A stretch of 64,000 nucleotides of DNA from F1-120-MAGs238 sp964484185 (lineage in GTDB: Bacteria; Planctomycetota; Phycisphaerae; Phycisphaerales; UBA1924), in contig CAZAEQ010000025.1 of the NCBI GenBank assembly GCA_964484185.1, positions 1 to 64,000 on the forward strand, given 5' to 3'. Position 1 is the first letter of the stretch, and each line of letters begins with the position of its first letter. A model generated the notes under the pieces. The model worked only from the letters and a program-made list of their open reading frames with translations, searched no databases and had not been told where the DNA came from. The position numbers and the translations under genes are program-made. Shown here one piece after another: positions 45,796-54,863 of the stretch.

Positions 45796-46395
45796 TTAAC
45801 GGTAGAATTCAACGATCAGGTTGGCGTTGATGTCAAAGGGAATCTGGTCTGATGTGGGCAGAGCGACGATCTTGATCGTCATCTCAGCCGGGTTCACTTC
45901 GATCCAGCCCGCGACTTCAAGACCAGCGAGGCTTTCCATTGCTTCCTTGGCCTGCTTCTGTGCCTTCTCCTTGAGAGAAATCACATCGCCGACCTTCAGC
46001 ATGCAGCTCGCACGATCGGTCTTGCGACCATTGACCTTCACGTGTCCGTGAGCGACCAACTGACGTGAAGCCCACACCGAGCGGGCAAAGCCAGCGCGAC
46101 GCACGACATTGTCAAGTCGACGCTCAAGCAACTGCATGAGAGTCTCGCCGCGGTTACCCGGGCGACGACCTGCCTCCGCAACATACCCACGGAACTGGCG
46201 CTCGAGCACACCATAGTGATACCGCAGCTTCTGCTTTTCATTCATGCGGATGCCGAACGCCTTGAGGCGGCGGCCGCGGAAGCCGTGCATACCTGGGTAA
46301 ACCAGTGCACGCTTGCTTGTGTGCTTGGGCAGATCCACGATCGGGACGCCCACTCGACGAGACAACTTCAGTTTTGGACCAGTGTACCGTGCCAT
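45796..46395 (-). CDS. rpsD: 30S ribosomal protein S4
   Basis: Primary 16S-binding protein of the small subunit and, in many bacteria, a translational repressor of its own operon. 199 residues. MARYTGPKLKLSRRVGV at the start, MNEKQKLRYHYGVLERQFRGY, and the S4 RNA-binding domain RRLDNVVRRAGFARSVWASRQLVAHGHVKVNG. No N-terminal zinc cysteines, so it is of the Zn-free type. Encoded alone rather than with S11, S13 and rpoA. The leader carries structured elements listed separately. Confidence 0.97.
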   Translation of the reverse strand: MARYTGPKLKLSRRVGVPIVDLPKHTSKRALVYPGMHGFRGRRLKAFGIRMNEKQKLRYHYGVLERQFRGYVAEAGRRPGNRGETLMQLLERRLDNVVRRAGFARSVWASRQLVAHGHVKVNGRKTDRASCMLKVGDVISLKEKAQKQAKEAMESLAGLEVAGWIEVNPAEMTIKIVALPTSDQIPFDINANLIVEFYR

Positions 46396-46416
46396 TTTTT
46401 ACCATCTCCGTCCCTG

Positions 46417-46449
46417 CTCACCTCGGCTTTCGCCGCTTCCCGTGGTGAG
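46417..46449 (-). promoter_or_regulatory. Structured leader hairpin upstream of rpsD
   Basis: On the minus strand an outer stem CTCACC/GGTGAG encloses an inner CGGC-GAAA-GCCG hairpin with a GNRA tetraloop, ending 22 bases before the rpsD ATG. Just upstream is a second small hairpin, TTCGCC/GGCGAA. S4 is autoregulated through leader RNA in several phyla, so this is a plausible control site. The fold is proposed by eye. Confidence 0.4.
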
Positions 46450-46626
46450 GGGTGAAAGCTCGACTTCGCCATGGGCGAAAGACGGCCTTCGATTGTGTGT
46501 GCCGCAGACCGAGACTTCGGTGCAGCGATAGATCTGGGAAGATCCGGTTGAATTCCCGTCCGGGACAATCCCGTTAGGGCCTCAATTAAAGGCGCGAACT
46601 CCGTGAGGGTCAAGTTTGGGGGATGC

Positions 46627-46950
46627 ATGCAGAAACCCGCTGAAGCGGATAATCTAACCGCAATGAGTTCCAAACCCGTCCGAACGCCTATCGCACCTGT
46701 AGCGGAAACAGAAGAGGAGTTAAGCCCAGTGCGATGGGGTGCCGGGTGGCTGATCCTGATCCTGGCCTTCTTGCTCCCCTTCGCGAGCCCGCTCATCCCG
46801 ATCTTTGGCCTGTTGCCTGCGTACACCGGGGCCAAGTTGTTACGAAAGGACTCTTGGCGATTCGCCCTCGTCTACATCGGATGGTGCCTCTTGGTCTTCG
46901 GAGTCTCTTATGGACTAATTCGGCTCGTGGGCTACAGCATGAGACACTAA
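46627..46950 (+). CDS. Small membrane protein
   Basis: 107 residues from the ATG at 46627 (GGGGGA four bases upstream); a shorter start at 46663 is possible. Two hydrophobic spans: WLILILAFLLPFASPLIPIFG and FALVYIGWCLLVFGVSYGLI. The N-terminal tail is Pro/Glu-rich and probably disordered. No family is recognised. It is divergent from rpsD. Confidence 0.6.
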   Translation: MQKPAEADNLTAMSSKPVRTPIAPVAETEEELSPVRWGAGWLILILAFLLPFASPLIPIFGLLPAYTGAKLLRKDSWRFALVYIGWCLLVFGVSYGLIRLVGYSMRH

Positions 46951-46966
46951 TTCTCGTAAAGCAAAA

Positions 46967-46995
46967 CGACCCCGAGTCAATGAGGCCCGGGGTCG
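46967..46995. repeat. Inverted repeat between two small membrane-protein genes
   Basis: Perfect arms CGACCCCG (46967-46974) and CGGGGTCG (46988-46995). On the plus strand no T-run follows, on the minus strand TTTTGCTTT follows. It may stop the 46627 gene transcript imperfectly or form the leader of the gene at 47013. Confidence 0.5.
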
Positions 46996-47012
46996 CGTAG
47001 TAATAGGAGAGG

Positions 47013-47525
47013 ATGCGTGATTCTTTACGCCGCAATCTCTATATTCGTCGTCGCACCTGCAAACGTAAAGCTTCCGCCATCGGCACCAAACTTCCCTGCG
47101 ATGGCCTCGCTCGACGCTCCCAAGAGCGTACCACTTCGACCTCACTTGGCGCTCTGAACGCCCTCGCCACGCCGTCCTTAGTATCTGCCGTGTTCAGAGC
47201 GATCCGTAATGTCATCAATCTCATTCCCACGCCGAAGGTCTACGTCAATGAGAACGGAGTGCTGCCAGTTCGTGCACGCATCAACCTCCTCATCAAGTTC
47301 GCAATTCTGACACCCTTGATGATCGGCGCGTTTGCCTATCCGGGATGCGTCTGGATTGGAGCGATCATCGCGCTGCCCATCGTGGTCCTCCTCGGCTACA
47401 CGCAGCATCGGAAACGAGCTGCGAGGCTCGCCGCGGGTCTCTGCCAGAACTGTGCCTACGACCGCACTGGATTGGCCAAACTGATGGTTTGCCCGGAATG
47501 CGGCGCACCGGTGACTGCGAGTTGA
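47013..47525 (+). CDS. Small membrane protein with C-terminal zinc ribbon
   Basis: 170 residues from the ATG at 47013 (GGAG a few bases before it); the first 60 residues are Arg/Ser-rich and unusual, so a later GTG at about 47189 (VFRAIRN) could be the true start. Two hydrophobic spans (INLLIKFAILTPLMIGAF and CVWIGAIIALPIVVLLGY) precede a zinc ribbon, CQNCAYDRTGLAKLMVCPECG. The pattern is shared with the protein at 16454-17074. Function unknown. Confidence 0.5.
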   Translation: MRDSLRRNLYIRRRTCKRKASAIGTKLPCDGLARRSQERTTSTSLGALNALATPSLVSAVFRAIRNVINLIPTPKVYVNENGVLPVRARINLLIKFAILTPLMIGAFAYPGCVWIGAIIALPIVVLLGYTQHRKRAARLAAGLCQNCAYDRTGLAKLMVCPECGAPVTAS

Positions 47526-47687
47526 GGCTCACAAGGTCGAGTCCCCCCACTGGTCAATGAGGGTGAACGTGGATTCGATCCCAAATTCACGGTCGCCTTC
47601 CAGCCTGCTTCAGCAGGCTGCAGAGCGAACCGCGCCGGTCTCAAGCCCAAATATCTCTGCCCCGAATGCGGCACAGTCATCGCATAG
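47526..47687 (+). pseudogene. In-frame second zinc-ribbon remnant behind the 47013 gene
   Basis: After the TGA at 47523-47525 the same frame stays open for 53 codons to TAG 47685-47687. The end reads CRANRAGLKPKYLCPECG then TVIA, closely resembling CAYDRTGLAKLMVCPECG of the gene just before it, but the first CxxC has lost one Cys. It could be a decayed duplicate, a readthrough extension, or an independent short protein. There is no obvious start codon with a ribosome site. Confidence 0.4.
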
Positions 47688-47704
47688 CTCTGCGATGCAA
47701 TCGC

Positions 47705-48835
47705 TCAGGGCTTGGCCCGCTTCACCGACTCCCGCGCCCGATCCAGGATGTCAACCGCAATCACATTCAATTCCAGACTCGAAAGCGGATCAACGCCCTG
47801 CTCGCCGCGAACAACCTTGCGAAGATACACCCATTCATTCTCAAGATTCGCAGGTTTCTGCGGCGGCTTCACAACCACCGACGGCGAGTTCTCGTTGCGA
47901 ACTGAAAGCTCATCCCACTTCGCAGCGTGAATTGACCCGCGCTCAGTAAAGATGTCCGCTTCCTTGTTGTCATGCGTCCACGCCCACGATGCCTGCATGA
48001 TCGCCGTCGCAGTCGGATAGGTCACAACAATCGTCGCATCATCATCAACATGCGGATACATCGCAGGCTTGAGCGTCGTAGCGCTCGCGACAACGCTGAT
48101 CGGTCGCTCGCCGTTCATCAGCCACGTCGACAGAATCGCCCCATAGCACCCAAAGTCAACAATCGCCCCACCACCATTCTCGACTGGGTCCGTCAGCCAA
48201 TCGGTAAATTCCTTCTGGCACCCGATCTCAATCGGCCCCTTATGCCCATGCCGAAACACCATCTTGCGAATCGGCGCCCGCTCTCCACTCTCAACCAATC
48301 GTTTAGCCTCGCGCAGCGACGCATACCAGCTCGTTTCATAGTTGGTCAGTATTAATACGCCATGCTCGCGAGCAAGCTGTTCAAACCGCTTCGCGTCCTC
48401 ATTGGCAAACGCCAGCGGCTTCTCCAGCAACATGTGCACACCGCGCAGCGCACACGCTTCCACTGCCATCCGATGATCCTTGATCGATGTCATCACACTG
48501 ACCGCCTCAGGCCTGCACGCATCAAGCATTTCCGGCAGCGATGCGTAATAGAGCGATGAATCCAGCTTGTACTTGGCCGCGAGACGATCAAAGACCTTTC
48601 GATCCGGCTCATAAATTCCCACGATCTTCAAATCATCGCGTTGCCCCGCCTGCCACAGCAACCCTTCAACATGCCCATGCACCAACCCAACCACGCCGAT
48701 TTGTAGCGGACCAGTCCGAGCGGAGAGCTTCGGCGCAGCCGTGATCGCCCGATGCCCAGTCGAATGCCCAGTCGAACAACCAGCCCATGCGACCATCAAA
48801 ATGACAACCCAGACGAACAACTTCGTGTGCAGCAT
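47705..48835 (-). CDS. Gfo/Idh/MocA family oxidoreductase, exported lipoprotein
   Basis: 376 residues from the ATG at 48835. The N-terminus MLHTKLFVWVVILMVAWAGC is a lipoprotein-type signal (WAGC lipobox), rare for this usually cytosolic NAD(P) family but known in planctomycetes. Rossmann motif IGVVGLVHGHVEGLL, then EKPLAF (family EKP) and HGHKGPIEIG, with FGCYGAILSTWLM late. The dinucleotide motif is a G-x-V-G-L-V-H-G variant. No sugar-metabolism gene is adjacent, so the substrate is open. Confidence 0.85.
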   Translation of the reverse strand: MLHTKLFVWVVILMVAWAGCSTGHSTGHRAITAAPKLSARTGPLQIGVVGLVHGHVEGLLWQAGQRDDLKIVGIYEPDRKVFDRLAAKYKLDSSLYYASLPEMLDACRPEAVSVMTSIKDHRMAVEACALRGVHMLLEKPLAFANEDAKRFEQLAREHGVLILTNYETSWYASLREAKRLVESGERAPIRKMVFRHGHKGPIEIGCQKEFTDWLTDPVENGGGAIVDFGCYGAILSTWLMNGERPISVVASATTLKPAMYPHVDDDATIVVTYPTATAIMQASWAWTHDNKEADIFTERGSIHAAKWDELSVRNENSPSVVVKPPQKPANLENEWVYLRKVVRGEQGVDPLSSLELNVIAVDILDRARESVKRAKP

Positions 48836-48924
48836 GACCAAGCGTATGTTCGGATTCAAACGAACAAGCCGCGCACCTTCCGGATGCGCGGCCTGTATGA
48901 AACCACTTGTGCTAATCTAAAGGC

Positions 48925-51837
48925 CTAGTTCGCCTTCTCCGTCGGTCGAACCACAACAACAATAGAGTTTTCCTTGGAATAGTACTTCCCAAAAGTCGCT
49001 TTCACCTCCGCAGCCGTCACCTTCTGATACTCTCCCGGCTCGTTGAGAATCGTGTCAACACTGCGGCCGCGGAAGGTCATCTGATCAAGCCGCCCCGACC
49101 AGTACGATGGATCTTTCAACTGCTCATCAAACGTATTCGCCATCTGCTTCTTAGCAACCTCAATCTCTTCTTCGGTCGGTCCATTGGCCTTGAATTCGTC
49201 ATACATCGAAGCGATCTTCGCTACCAGTGCATCGGCTTTCGCAGGGTCAGTCGGCGCACTTGCAGAGAACACGCCAAAGCCAGGATACGTTGTCGCTGGT
49301 CGCGACGAGGCGCCCATGCTGTACACAAGCTGAGCCTCTTCACGCACTTCCTTCGTCATGCGTGTCGAAAGCACTCGCGATGCCATCGCCAATGCCCGCA
49401 CATCCGCCCGATTCGAATCATCAGCGCCATAGAAGCCCGACATCACAAACGCTTGATCCGTGGGAGTATCCACTGACTTTGAGAACGTGCGAGGTCCGGC
49501 CGGCCGCGCAACCTTCCGCAGGTCTGCAAACGCCTTGGGATCAACCTTATCGCGGCTGGGCAACGAGCCCAAATACTTCTCTACCAGCGGCACAATCTGA
49601 TCCTTTTCAATATCTCCCACAATCGTCACCTCGATCGGTGATGTGCTGATCAACTTCTCCAGCCACTTCTGCGATTCTGTCAGGCTCAACTTATCCATCT
49701 GCTCCGCTGTCGTTGGCTGCAAACGGACCGCGGTCTCTGGATAAATGATCGAAGATGCAGCGCGAGCACCAAGCGCAGTCGGGCTCCGCATCGCTTCTGA
49801 CAACATTTCCTTGCCGTTGGTCTGATAGTTCTCAAATGCTGTCTGTTCAATCTTCGGCTCAGTCAGCAGCAGATACGCAAGCTGGAATCCGGTTTCGAGT
49901 TCTTCCGGCGCGCCATTGATCGAGAGCGTAATCGCATCGCTGCCACCCCCACCACCGCCGCCGCCACGCCGACCTCCACCTCCGCCGCGACCGCCGCCAA
50001 ACCCGCCGCCGCCACGAACATTGACTTTCTTGCCGTTCATAAGTTCGCGGATGTCGGAAGATGACAGACCCTTCGTCGCGGCCCGCGACCAGGCCAATTG
50101 TGCCGCGGAAGTAATGCCTCGGTTCTCGGCGGTTTCAAGCAGTTCGCCACCGATCAACGCGATACTGATCGAGACCTGATCCTTACGTGCATCCATCTTG
50201 CGATAGTGGACTCTGATGTTGTTGTTCAACCACCCCGACCACACGTGTGTCTCCGCGTGCTCAGTAAAATCGGCAAACTTGCCGCCAGCAGGCAGTGTCG
50301 ACATCAGCGTAGTTGCATGATTCTCTTCTGTCTCCTGAGTCGGTGTCACGGCAAGTGCCTTGAGCCCAGCTTCAAGAACCTGCGCTTCGGTAGGAAGATT
50401 GTCTCCGCTTGGCAGCGTGGCCGTGAAGTACACACGTGATGGATCAAACTCAGTTGCGAACCTCTTGCTTACATCGGCAGGCGCAATCGCAGCCAGCAGA
50501 TCTTTCACGATCCGCAGGTTTTCCTTCGGATCCATGATCGGTTCGCCAGATGCAACTTTTCCGTTCATACGAGCGATCGTCGCCGAAGATGTCTGCGTCC
50601 CTTCGGTTTCAACCGCGCGTTCAGCGTTCGACAACAAAGACTTTTTGACTTCATCAACTTCGTGCGCAGTGAACCCAAATGTGCGACCTCGCTGCAGTTC
50701 GAGCGCGATATCCCCGAGCGCTTCCTTCCACTGGCCCTTGTTCGGACGCGCAGAAATCTCAGCGTTGAACATGATCCCCATCGAATTGCTCGCAGAGACA
50801 TTGGCCGACTGGCACTTCAGCACACCGCGTGCTGTCTTCTCACTCAATCGCCGATTCATCACGCTCTCGGCGATCTGCAGTTCAAGATCAGCCCGATACT
50901 GCGAAATCGTCGTTGTTGGCGGGCGTGCAGGCTCGATCCGTCCAATGCTGATGCTCTCGCCGCGAACCTCAGGATCGCTCGCCACAATCGCAAAGCTCTC
51001 GCTGGTCGCTTTCACCCCGACTTCCTGCGGCGTGGGCTTGGCCTTCTTAGGCAACTTGCCAAAGTTCTCTTTAATTGCCTTGATCACCACTTCTGGCTCG
51101 GTATCCGCAATCACCATGAGCGTGGCGTTCGAGGCACAATACCACTTGTTGTAGTAGTCGCGGAAGTCAGATTCCTGCACTCCCTTAATCGTTGCTTCAG
51201 TGCCGATCGGCGAGCGCACGCCATACAGCGACCCGGGCGCCATCCGCTGCATGATCACTTCCTGCACGCGCTGCCGTCCCGACAATCCACGCCGCCGTTC
51301 CTCAAGAATGATCTGCCGCTCTGATTCCACTTCGCTGGGCAGCAGTGACAGTCGCCCCACCACATCCGCAAAGAAGCTCATGCCCTTGCCAAGCGTTTCG
51401 GGCTCGGCGGTCGGCAACGAGAGCTGATACGTGGTCTGATCGAAATTCGTAAACGCATTCTGATCGCGCCCAAACGTCATGCCCATCGATTGAAAGAACG
51501 GAATTAATGTCCCCGGCTTGAAATTCTCCGAGCCGTTGAACGCCATGTGTTCAAGATAGTGAGCGATGCCGCGTTGCTTCTCTGTCTCATTGAGCGAACC
51601 GCTGTGAATGTGAACCCACATCACCGCGCGTCCCGCAGGGATCGTGCCCTTCTTAATCACGTACTTCAATCCGTTGTCCAGCGTTCCCGTCACCAGCGAT
51701 GGATCCTGCGGCAGCACATCGCTCGCCGCGGCCGTCGCACTCGTTCCTGCATTTGGCGCATCTGGCCGGGCAAATGTGGAATTCGAAATAGCCAAACCAG
51801 CAAAGAACGCAATCGTCAAAGCGCGGGACATCTTCAT
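48925..51837 (-). CDS. M16 family zinc metalloprotease, secreted
   Basis: 970 residues from the ATG at 51837 (GGAG nine bases upstream). Signal peptide MKMSRALTIAFFAGLAISNSTFA. Inverted zinc motif HYLEH (His93, Glu96, His97) with a downstream Glu in ESERQIILEERR; further M16 halves follow (LYGVRSPIGTE, FYGADDSNRADVRAL). Between the halves near residues 620-650 lies a Gly-rich stretch with runs of G and RR. Likely a peptide-degrading enzyme in the periplasm or at the surface. Confidence 0.93.
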   Translation of the reverse strand: MKMSRALTIAFFAGLAISNSTFARPDAPNAGTSATAAASDVLPQDPSLVTGTLDNGLKYVIKKGTIPAGRAVMWVHIHSGSLNETEKQRGIAHYLEHMAFNGSENFKPGTLIPFFQSMGMTFGRDQNAFTNFDQTTYQLSLPTAEPETLGKGMSFFADVVGRLSLLPSEVESERQIILEERRRGLSGRQRVQEVIMQRMAPGSLYGVRSPIGTEATIKGVQESDFRDYYNKWYCASNATLMVIADTEPEVVIKAIKENFGKLPKKAKPTPQEVGVKATSESFAIVASDPEVRGESISIGRIEPARPPTTTISQYRADLELQIAESVMNRRLSEKTARGVLKCQSANVSASNSMGIMFNAEISARPNKGQWKEALGDIALELQRGRTFGFTAHEVDEVKKSLLSNAERAVETEGTQTSSATIARMNGKVASGEPIMDPKENLRIVKDLLAAIAPADVSKRFATEFDPSRVYFTATLPSGDNLPTEAQVLEAGLKALAVTPTQETEENHATTLMSTLPAGGKFADFTEHAETHVWSGWLNNNIRVHYRKMDARKDQVSISIALIGGELLETAENRGITSAAQLAWSRAATKGLSSSDIRELMNGKKVNVRGGGGFGGGRGGGGGRRGGGGGGGGSDAITLSINGAPEELETGFQLAYLLLTEPKIEQTAFENYQTNGKEMLSEAMRSPTALGARAASSIIYPETAVRLQPTTAEQMDKLSLTESQKWLEKLISTSPIEVTIVGDIEKDQIVPLVEKYLGSLPSRDKVDPKAFADLRKVARPAGPRTFSKSVDTPTDQAFVMSGFYGADDSNRADVRALAMASRVLSTRMTKEVREEAQLVYSMGASSRPATTYPGFGVFSASAPTDPAKADALVAKIASMYDEFKANGPTEEEIEVAKKQMANTFDEQLKDPSYWSGRLDQMTFRGRSVDTILNEPGEYQKVTAAEVKATFGKYYSKENSIVVVVRPTEKAN

Positions 51838-51970
51838 TGAGATTTCTCCATGTGTGACCGCCAGCATACCAGAAATCGCGGGTGTGTCCATTATCAAAGT
51901 TGGCCGAACTGCGGATTACTGCTTGTCATGAAAATGCCAGCGTCGAGCCCGAATCGCCCTAGCATCCCGC

Positions 51971-52669
51971 ATGGCGTTGGTTCGCAGCCGAGTTCCCGAA
52001 CTGATGGATAACCCGTCCTTGGATCCCCGGGCGCATCGCGATGCCTTACGGGGTTTGGCACGACTCAATCGTGTTGCCATGGTCGATCGCCTGATCTGGA
52101 ACATAGTCGCTCCAAAGCTCCGAGGTCGCACGACCCCGCTTCGATTCCTGGATGTCGCAACCGGTTCCGGCGACCTTCCTATCGAACTGGCTCGACGCGC
52201 CAAAATTGCGGGCCTCTCTCTCGAGATTCACGGCTGCGATGTAAGCCCGGTTGCACTCCAGTGCGCAAAGACCACCGCAACACAAGCAGGCTTCACGCTT
52301 CATACCCATACGCTCAATGTCCTCACAGATCCTCTGCCAGGCTCATTCGACATCGCTCACAGCGGCCTGTTTCTTCACCATCTCGATCCGCCGCAGGTTC
52401 AGCATGTTTTGCGGCAGATGTCACTCGCTGCCAGTTGCGTCATAGTGCAGGATCTATGCCGCACGTGGATGGGACTATCGCTCGCGTACTGCATACCTCG
52501 ACTGCTCACACGCTCGAACATTGTGCACACCGATGCCGTTCGAAGCGTCCACGGTGCGTACACCATCGATGAGATGCGTGAACTTGCTCAGAGCGCTGGA
52601 CTTCACGGCGCCAGCGTCACTCGCGCGCGACCAGAACGACTCATTCTTGTATGGGAGCGTTCGAAGTGA
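51971..52669 (+). CDS. SAM-dependent methyltransferase
   Basis: 232 residues. Class I motif I FLDVATGSGDLPIELARRA, motif II LEIHGCDVSPVAL, then FDIAHSGLFLHHLDP. First gene of a tight three-gene operon with an FAD oxidoreductase and a type III polyketide synthase, so the substrate is probably a polyketide or phenolic lipid precursor made by the last gene. The GTG of the next gene overlaps its stop by four bases. Confidence 0.88.
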   Translation: MALVRSRVPELMDNPSLDPRAHRDALRGLARLNRVAMVDRLIWNIVAPKLRGRTTPLRFLDVATGSGDLPIELARRAKIAGLSLEIHGCDVSPVALQCAKTTATQAGFTLHTHTLNVLTDPLPGSFDIAHSGLFLHHLDPPQVQHVLRQMSLAASCVIVQDLCRTWMGLSLAYCIPRLLTRSNIVHTDAVRSVHGAYTIDEMRELAQSAGLHGASVTRARPERLILVWERSK

Positions 52670-53799
52670 ATGCCCCACTGCACACTTCCTACGACACAAT
52701 TGTCATCGGCGCAGGCCCGGCCGGAAGCATCGCAGCGTACCAGATCGCCCGTACTGGCAAGAGTGTCCTGCTTCTAGATAGATCAACCTTTCCTCGCGCC
52801 AAGGTCTGCGGCTGCTGCGTCGCCCAATCTGGTACCAACCTTCTGCACTCAATCGAGCTCTCACGTGTCCTCGATGGCGCGACAACGATTCGCAAGGCCA
52901 CCATAAGATCAGGCCAAACAGCAGCGACAATCCAATCTCCCACTTATCACGTCCTTAGCCGCGAAGCACTCGATTCACGCCTCGCACTGGCCGCCCAGAG
53001 CACCGGCGCTGAAACTGTGTACTCCGCGAGCGCTCGCGTCACAGTCGATGGAAATGTGCAGATCAGCGGCGTCGACCGCCCTTTGTCCGCAAGAACAATC
53101 ATCGTCGCCGATGGTCTGGGCGGCACCGCGCTCGCCGACCATCCTGCGTTCAGGTGGCGCACTTCCGCCAACAGTCGCATGGGAGTCGGAGCAACGCTCG
53201 ACCGCTCGCCACTTGCGCTCGACAATGATGAAATTGCCATGTTCTGCAGTCGCAATGGCTATCTTGGACTCGTCCGACTTCCCTGCGGCAAGTTCAACGC
53301 AGCAGCGGCCCTCGATCCCAACGCTGTGCGAACTGCGGGTGGTCCAGCCGCACTTTGCGAGCATATTCTCATATCCTGCGGCGTACCGCCCAACACAATT
53401 CAACATTCACTTTGGCGTGGCACTCCGCTACTAACACGCACGCGTTCCAACATCGAATCTGGCAATATTTTCGTCCTGGGAGATGCCGCGGGTTACGTTG
53501 AGCCTTTCACTGGTGAAGGCATGACCTGGGCAATCCAGAGCGCCATCGAACTTTCTCGTATCGTCATCGCGACATTGGAATCTCGCATCGATATGGGCGC
53601 GTGGACTGCAGCACATCACGTCCTTCTGGCGAAACACCACCGCCGCTGCCGCTTCGTAGCTCATGTAATCCGAAATCAACTATTGCTCAAAATAGGAATT
53701 GTCGCCATTAATCACTTCCCTTTGGCAGCTTCATTCGCGTCCAACCACTTCATGCCGACCACATCTGGCCAGTTCAATGGGCAAGGGGTCCCGGCATGA
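52666..53799 (+). CDS. FAD-dependent oxidoreductase (geranylgeranyl reductase/halogenase-like fold)
   Basis: 377 residues from the GTG at 52666, chosen because it overlaps the upstream TGA as GTGA and has GGGAG in front; an ATG at 52651 is possible. FAD-binding TIVIGAGPAGSIAAYQIARTG, later DGLGGTALADH and the second FAD motif FVLGDAAGYVEPFTGEG. This is the p-hydroxybenzoate hydroxylase-like family found as oxidoreductase partner of type III PKSs. ATGA overlap with the PKS gene. Confidence 0.88.
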   Translation: MNAPLHTSYDTIVIGAGPAGSIAAYQIARTGKSVLLLDRSTFPRAKVCGCCVAQSGTNLLHSIELSRVLDGATTIRKATIRSGQTAATIQSPTYHVLSREALDSRLALAAQSTGAETVYSASARVTVDGNVQISGVDRPLSARTIIVADGLGGTALADHPAFRWRTSANSRMGVGATLDRSPLALDNDEIAMFCSRNGYLGLVRLPCGKFNAAAALDPNAVRTAGGPAALCEHILISCGVPPNTIQHSLWRGTPLLTRTRSNIESGNIFVLGDAAGYVEPFTGEGMTWAIQSAIELSRIVIATLESRIDMGAWTAAHHVLLAKHHRRCRFVAHVIRNQLLLKIGIVAINHFPLAASFASNHFMPTTSGQFNGQGVPA

Positions 53800-54863
53800 C
53801 TGTTCGAATTCTCTCTATCGGAACTGCCAATCCTCCCGGACGACTCAGTCAGGCACAATCAATCGCGCTCGCCCGCGCCCTCTCGCCCAAAACTATCCCC
53901 GAAGGCCTGATCGAAATCCTCCACCGCCGGTCCGGGATTCAAGAACGCGCAGCCGCAATCGTTGACCCTGCTACCGGCGAACAGACTCTCTACAAGCTGG
54001 ACGGCCCGCCCAACGGCCCTGGCACCGCTGATCGCCTCGCGCTTTACACGCAACACGCCGCCGCATTGTCGAAGCAGTCATCCTTGATCGCGCTTGAACG
54101 CGCCAACATCGAGCCCTCTCGCATCACCCACATCATCACTGCATCCTGCACCGGATTCGAAGCGCCAGGCATCGATCAACTTCTCGTTACATCGCTCAAT
54201 CTCCGTCGCAACGTCTCTCGAACGCACATCGGCTTCATGGGTTGCCACGCGGCAGTCAACTGCCTGGCGGTCGCTCGCTCAATCGCCGCCGCAGATGCTT
54301 CCGCCATCATCCTCATCTGCTGCGTCGAACTTTCAAGCATTCATATGCACTTCAGCGATCGTCCCGACCAGCTCGTCGCGAACGCACTTTTTGCCGACGG
54401 TGCCGCCACCACAATTCTCTCCCAATCTAAAGACGCCACCCTTCCCGAGCTCAGAGCGTGCTCCTCATGGCTCTTCGCTGATTCCGAGTCCTCGATGTCC
54501 TGGAAAATTGGCGACCACGGATTCGAAATGAAACTCGCTCAAGATGTCCCCGATCAACTCACTCGCAATGTCCCCCACTGGCTTGACACGATCCTCGACT
54601 CCTGCCAGCTGAACAGATCTCAGATTCAAGGGTGGGCGATCCATCCTGGTGGTCCCAAGATTGTCGAAGGCTTGGCCAAGGCTCTGTCGCTTCCTGAAGG
54701 TGCAACAGACGATTCTCTGGGCGTCCTTCGCGCTCACGGAAACATGTCTTCCGCAACCGTGCTCTTCATTCTCGATGCCATGATGCGCCGCAGCCTTTCG
54801 CGACCCTGGGTGGGAATGGCATTTGGCCCGGGACTCGCTGCCGAAGCAGTTGTTCTCACCTGA
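53796..54863 (+). CDS. Type III polyketide synthase (chalcone/stilbene synthase family)
   Basis: 355 residues, one domain. Catalytic triad Cys150 in GFMGCHAAVN, His283 in AIHPGGPKIVEGL and Asn316 in LRAHGNMSSATVLF, the Cys-His-Asn set of this family. ASCTGFEAPGIDQLL near 117 is also typical. Makes a condensation product from a starter acyl-CoA and malonyl-CoA; the starter and product are unknown. Likely modified by the methyltransferase and oxidoreductase in the same operon. Its 3' end overlaps the phosphatase gene by 8 bases on the other strand. Confidence 0.93.
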   Translation: MTVRILSIGTANPPGRLSQAQSIALARALSPKTIPEGLIEILHRRSGIQERAAAIVDPATGEQTLYKLDGPPNGPGTADRLALYTQHAAALSKQSSLIALERANIEPSRITHIITASCTGFEAPGIDQLLVTSLNLRRNVSRTHIGFMGCHAAVNCLAVARSIAAADASAIILICCVELSSIHMHFSDRPDQLVANALFADGAATTILSQSKDATLPELRACSSWLFADSESSMSWKIGDHGFEMKLAQDVPDQLTRNVPHWLDTILDSCQLNRSQIQGWAIHPGGPKIVEGLAKALSLPEGATDDSLGVLRAHGNMSSATVLFILDAMMRRSLSRPWVGMAFGPGLAAEAVVLT

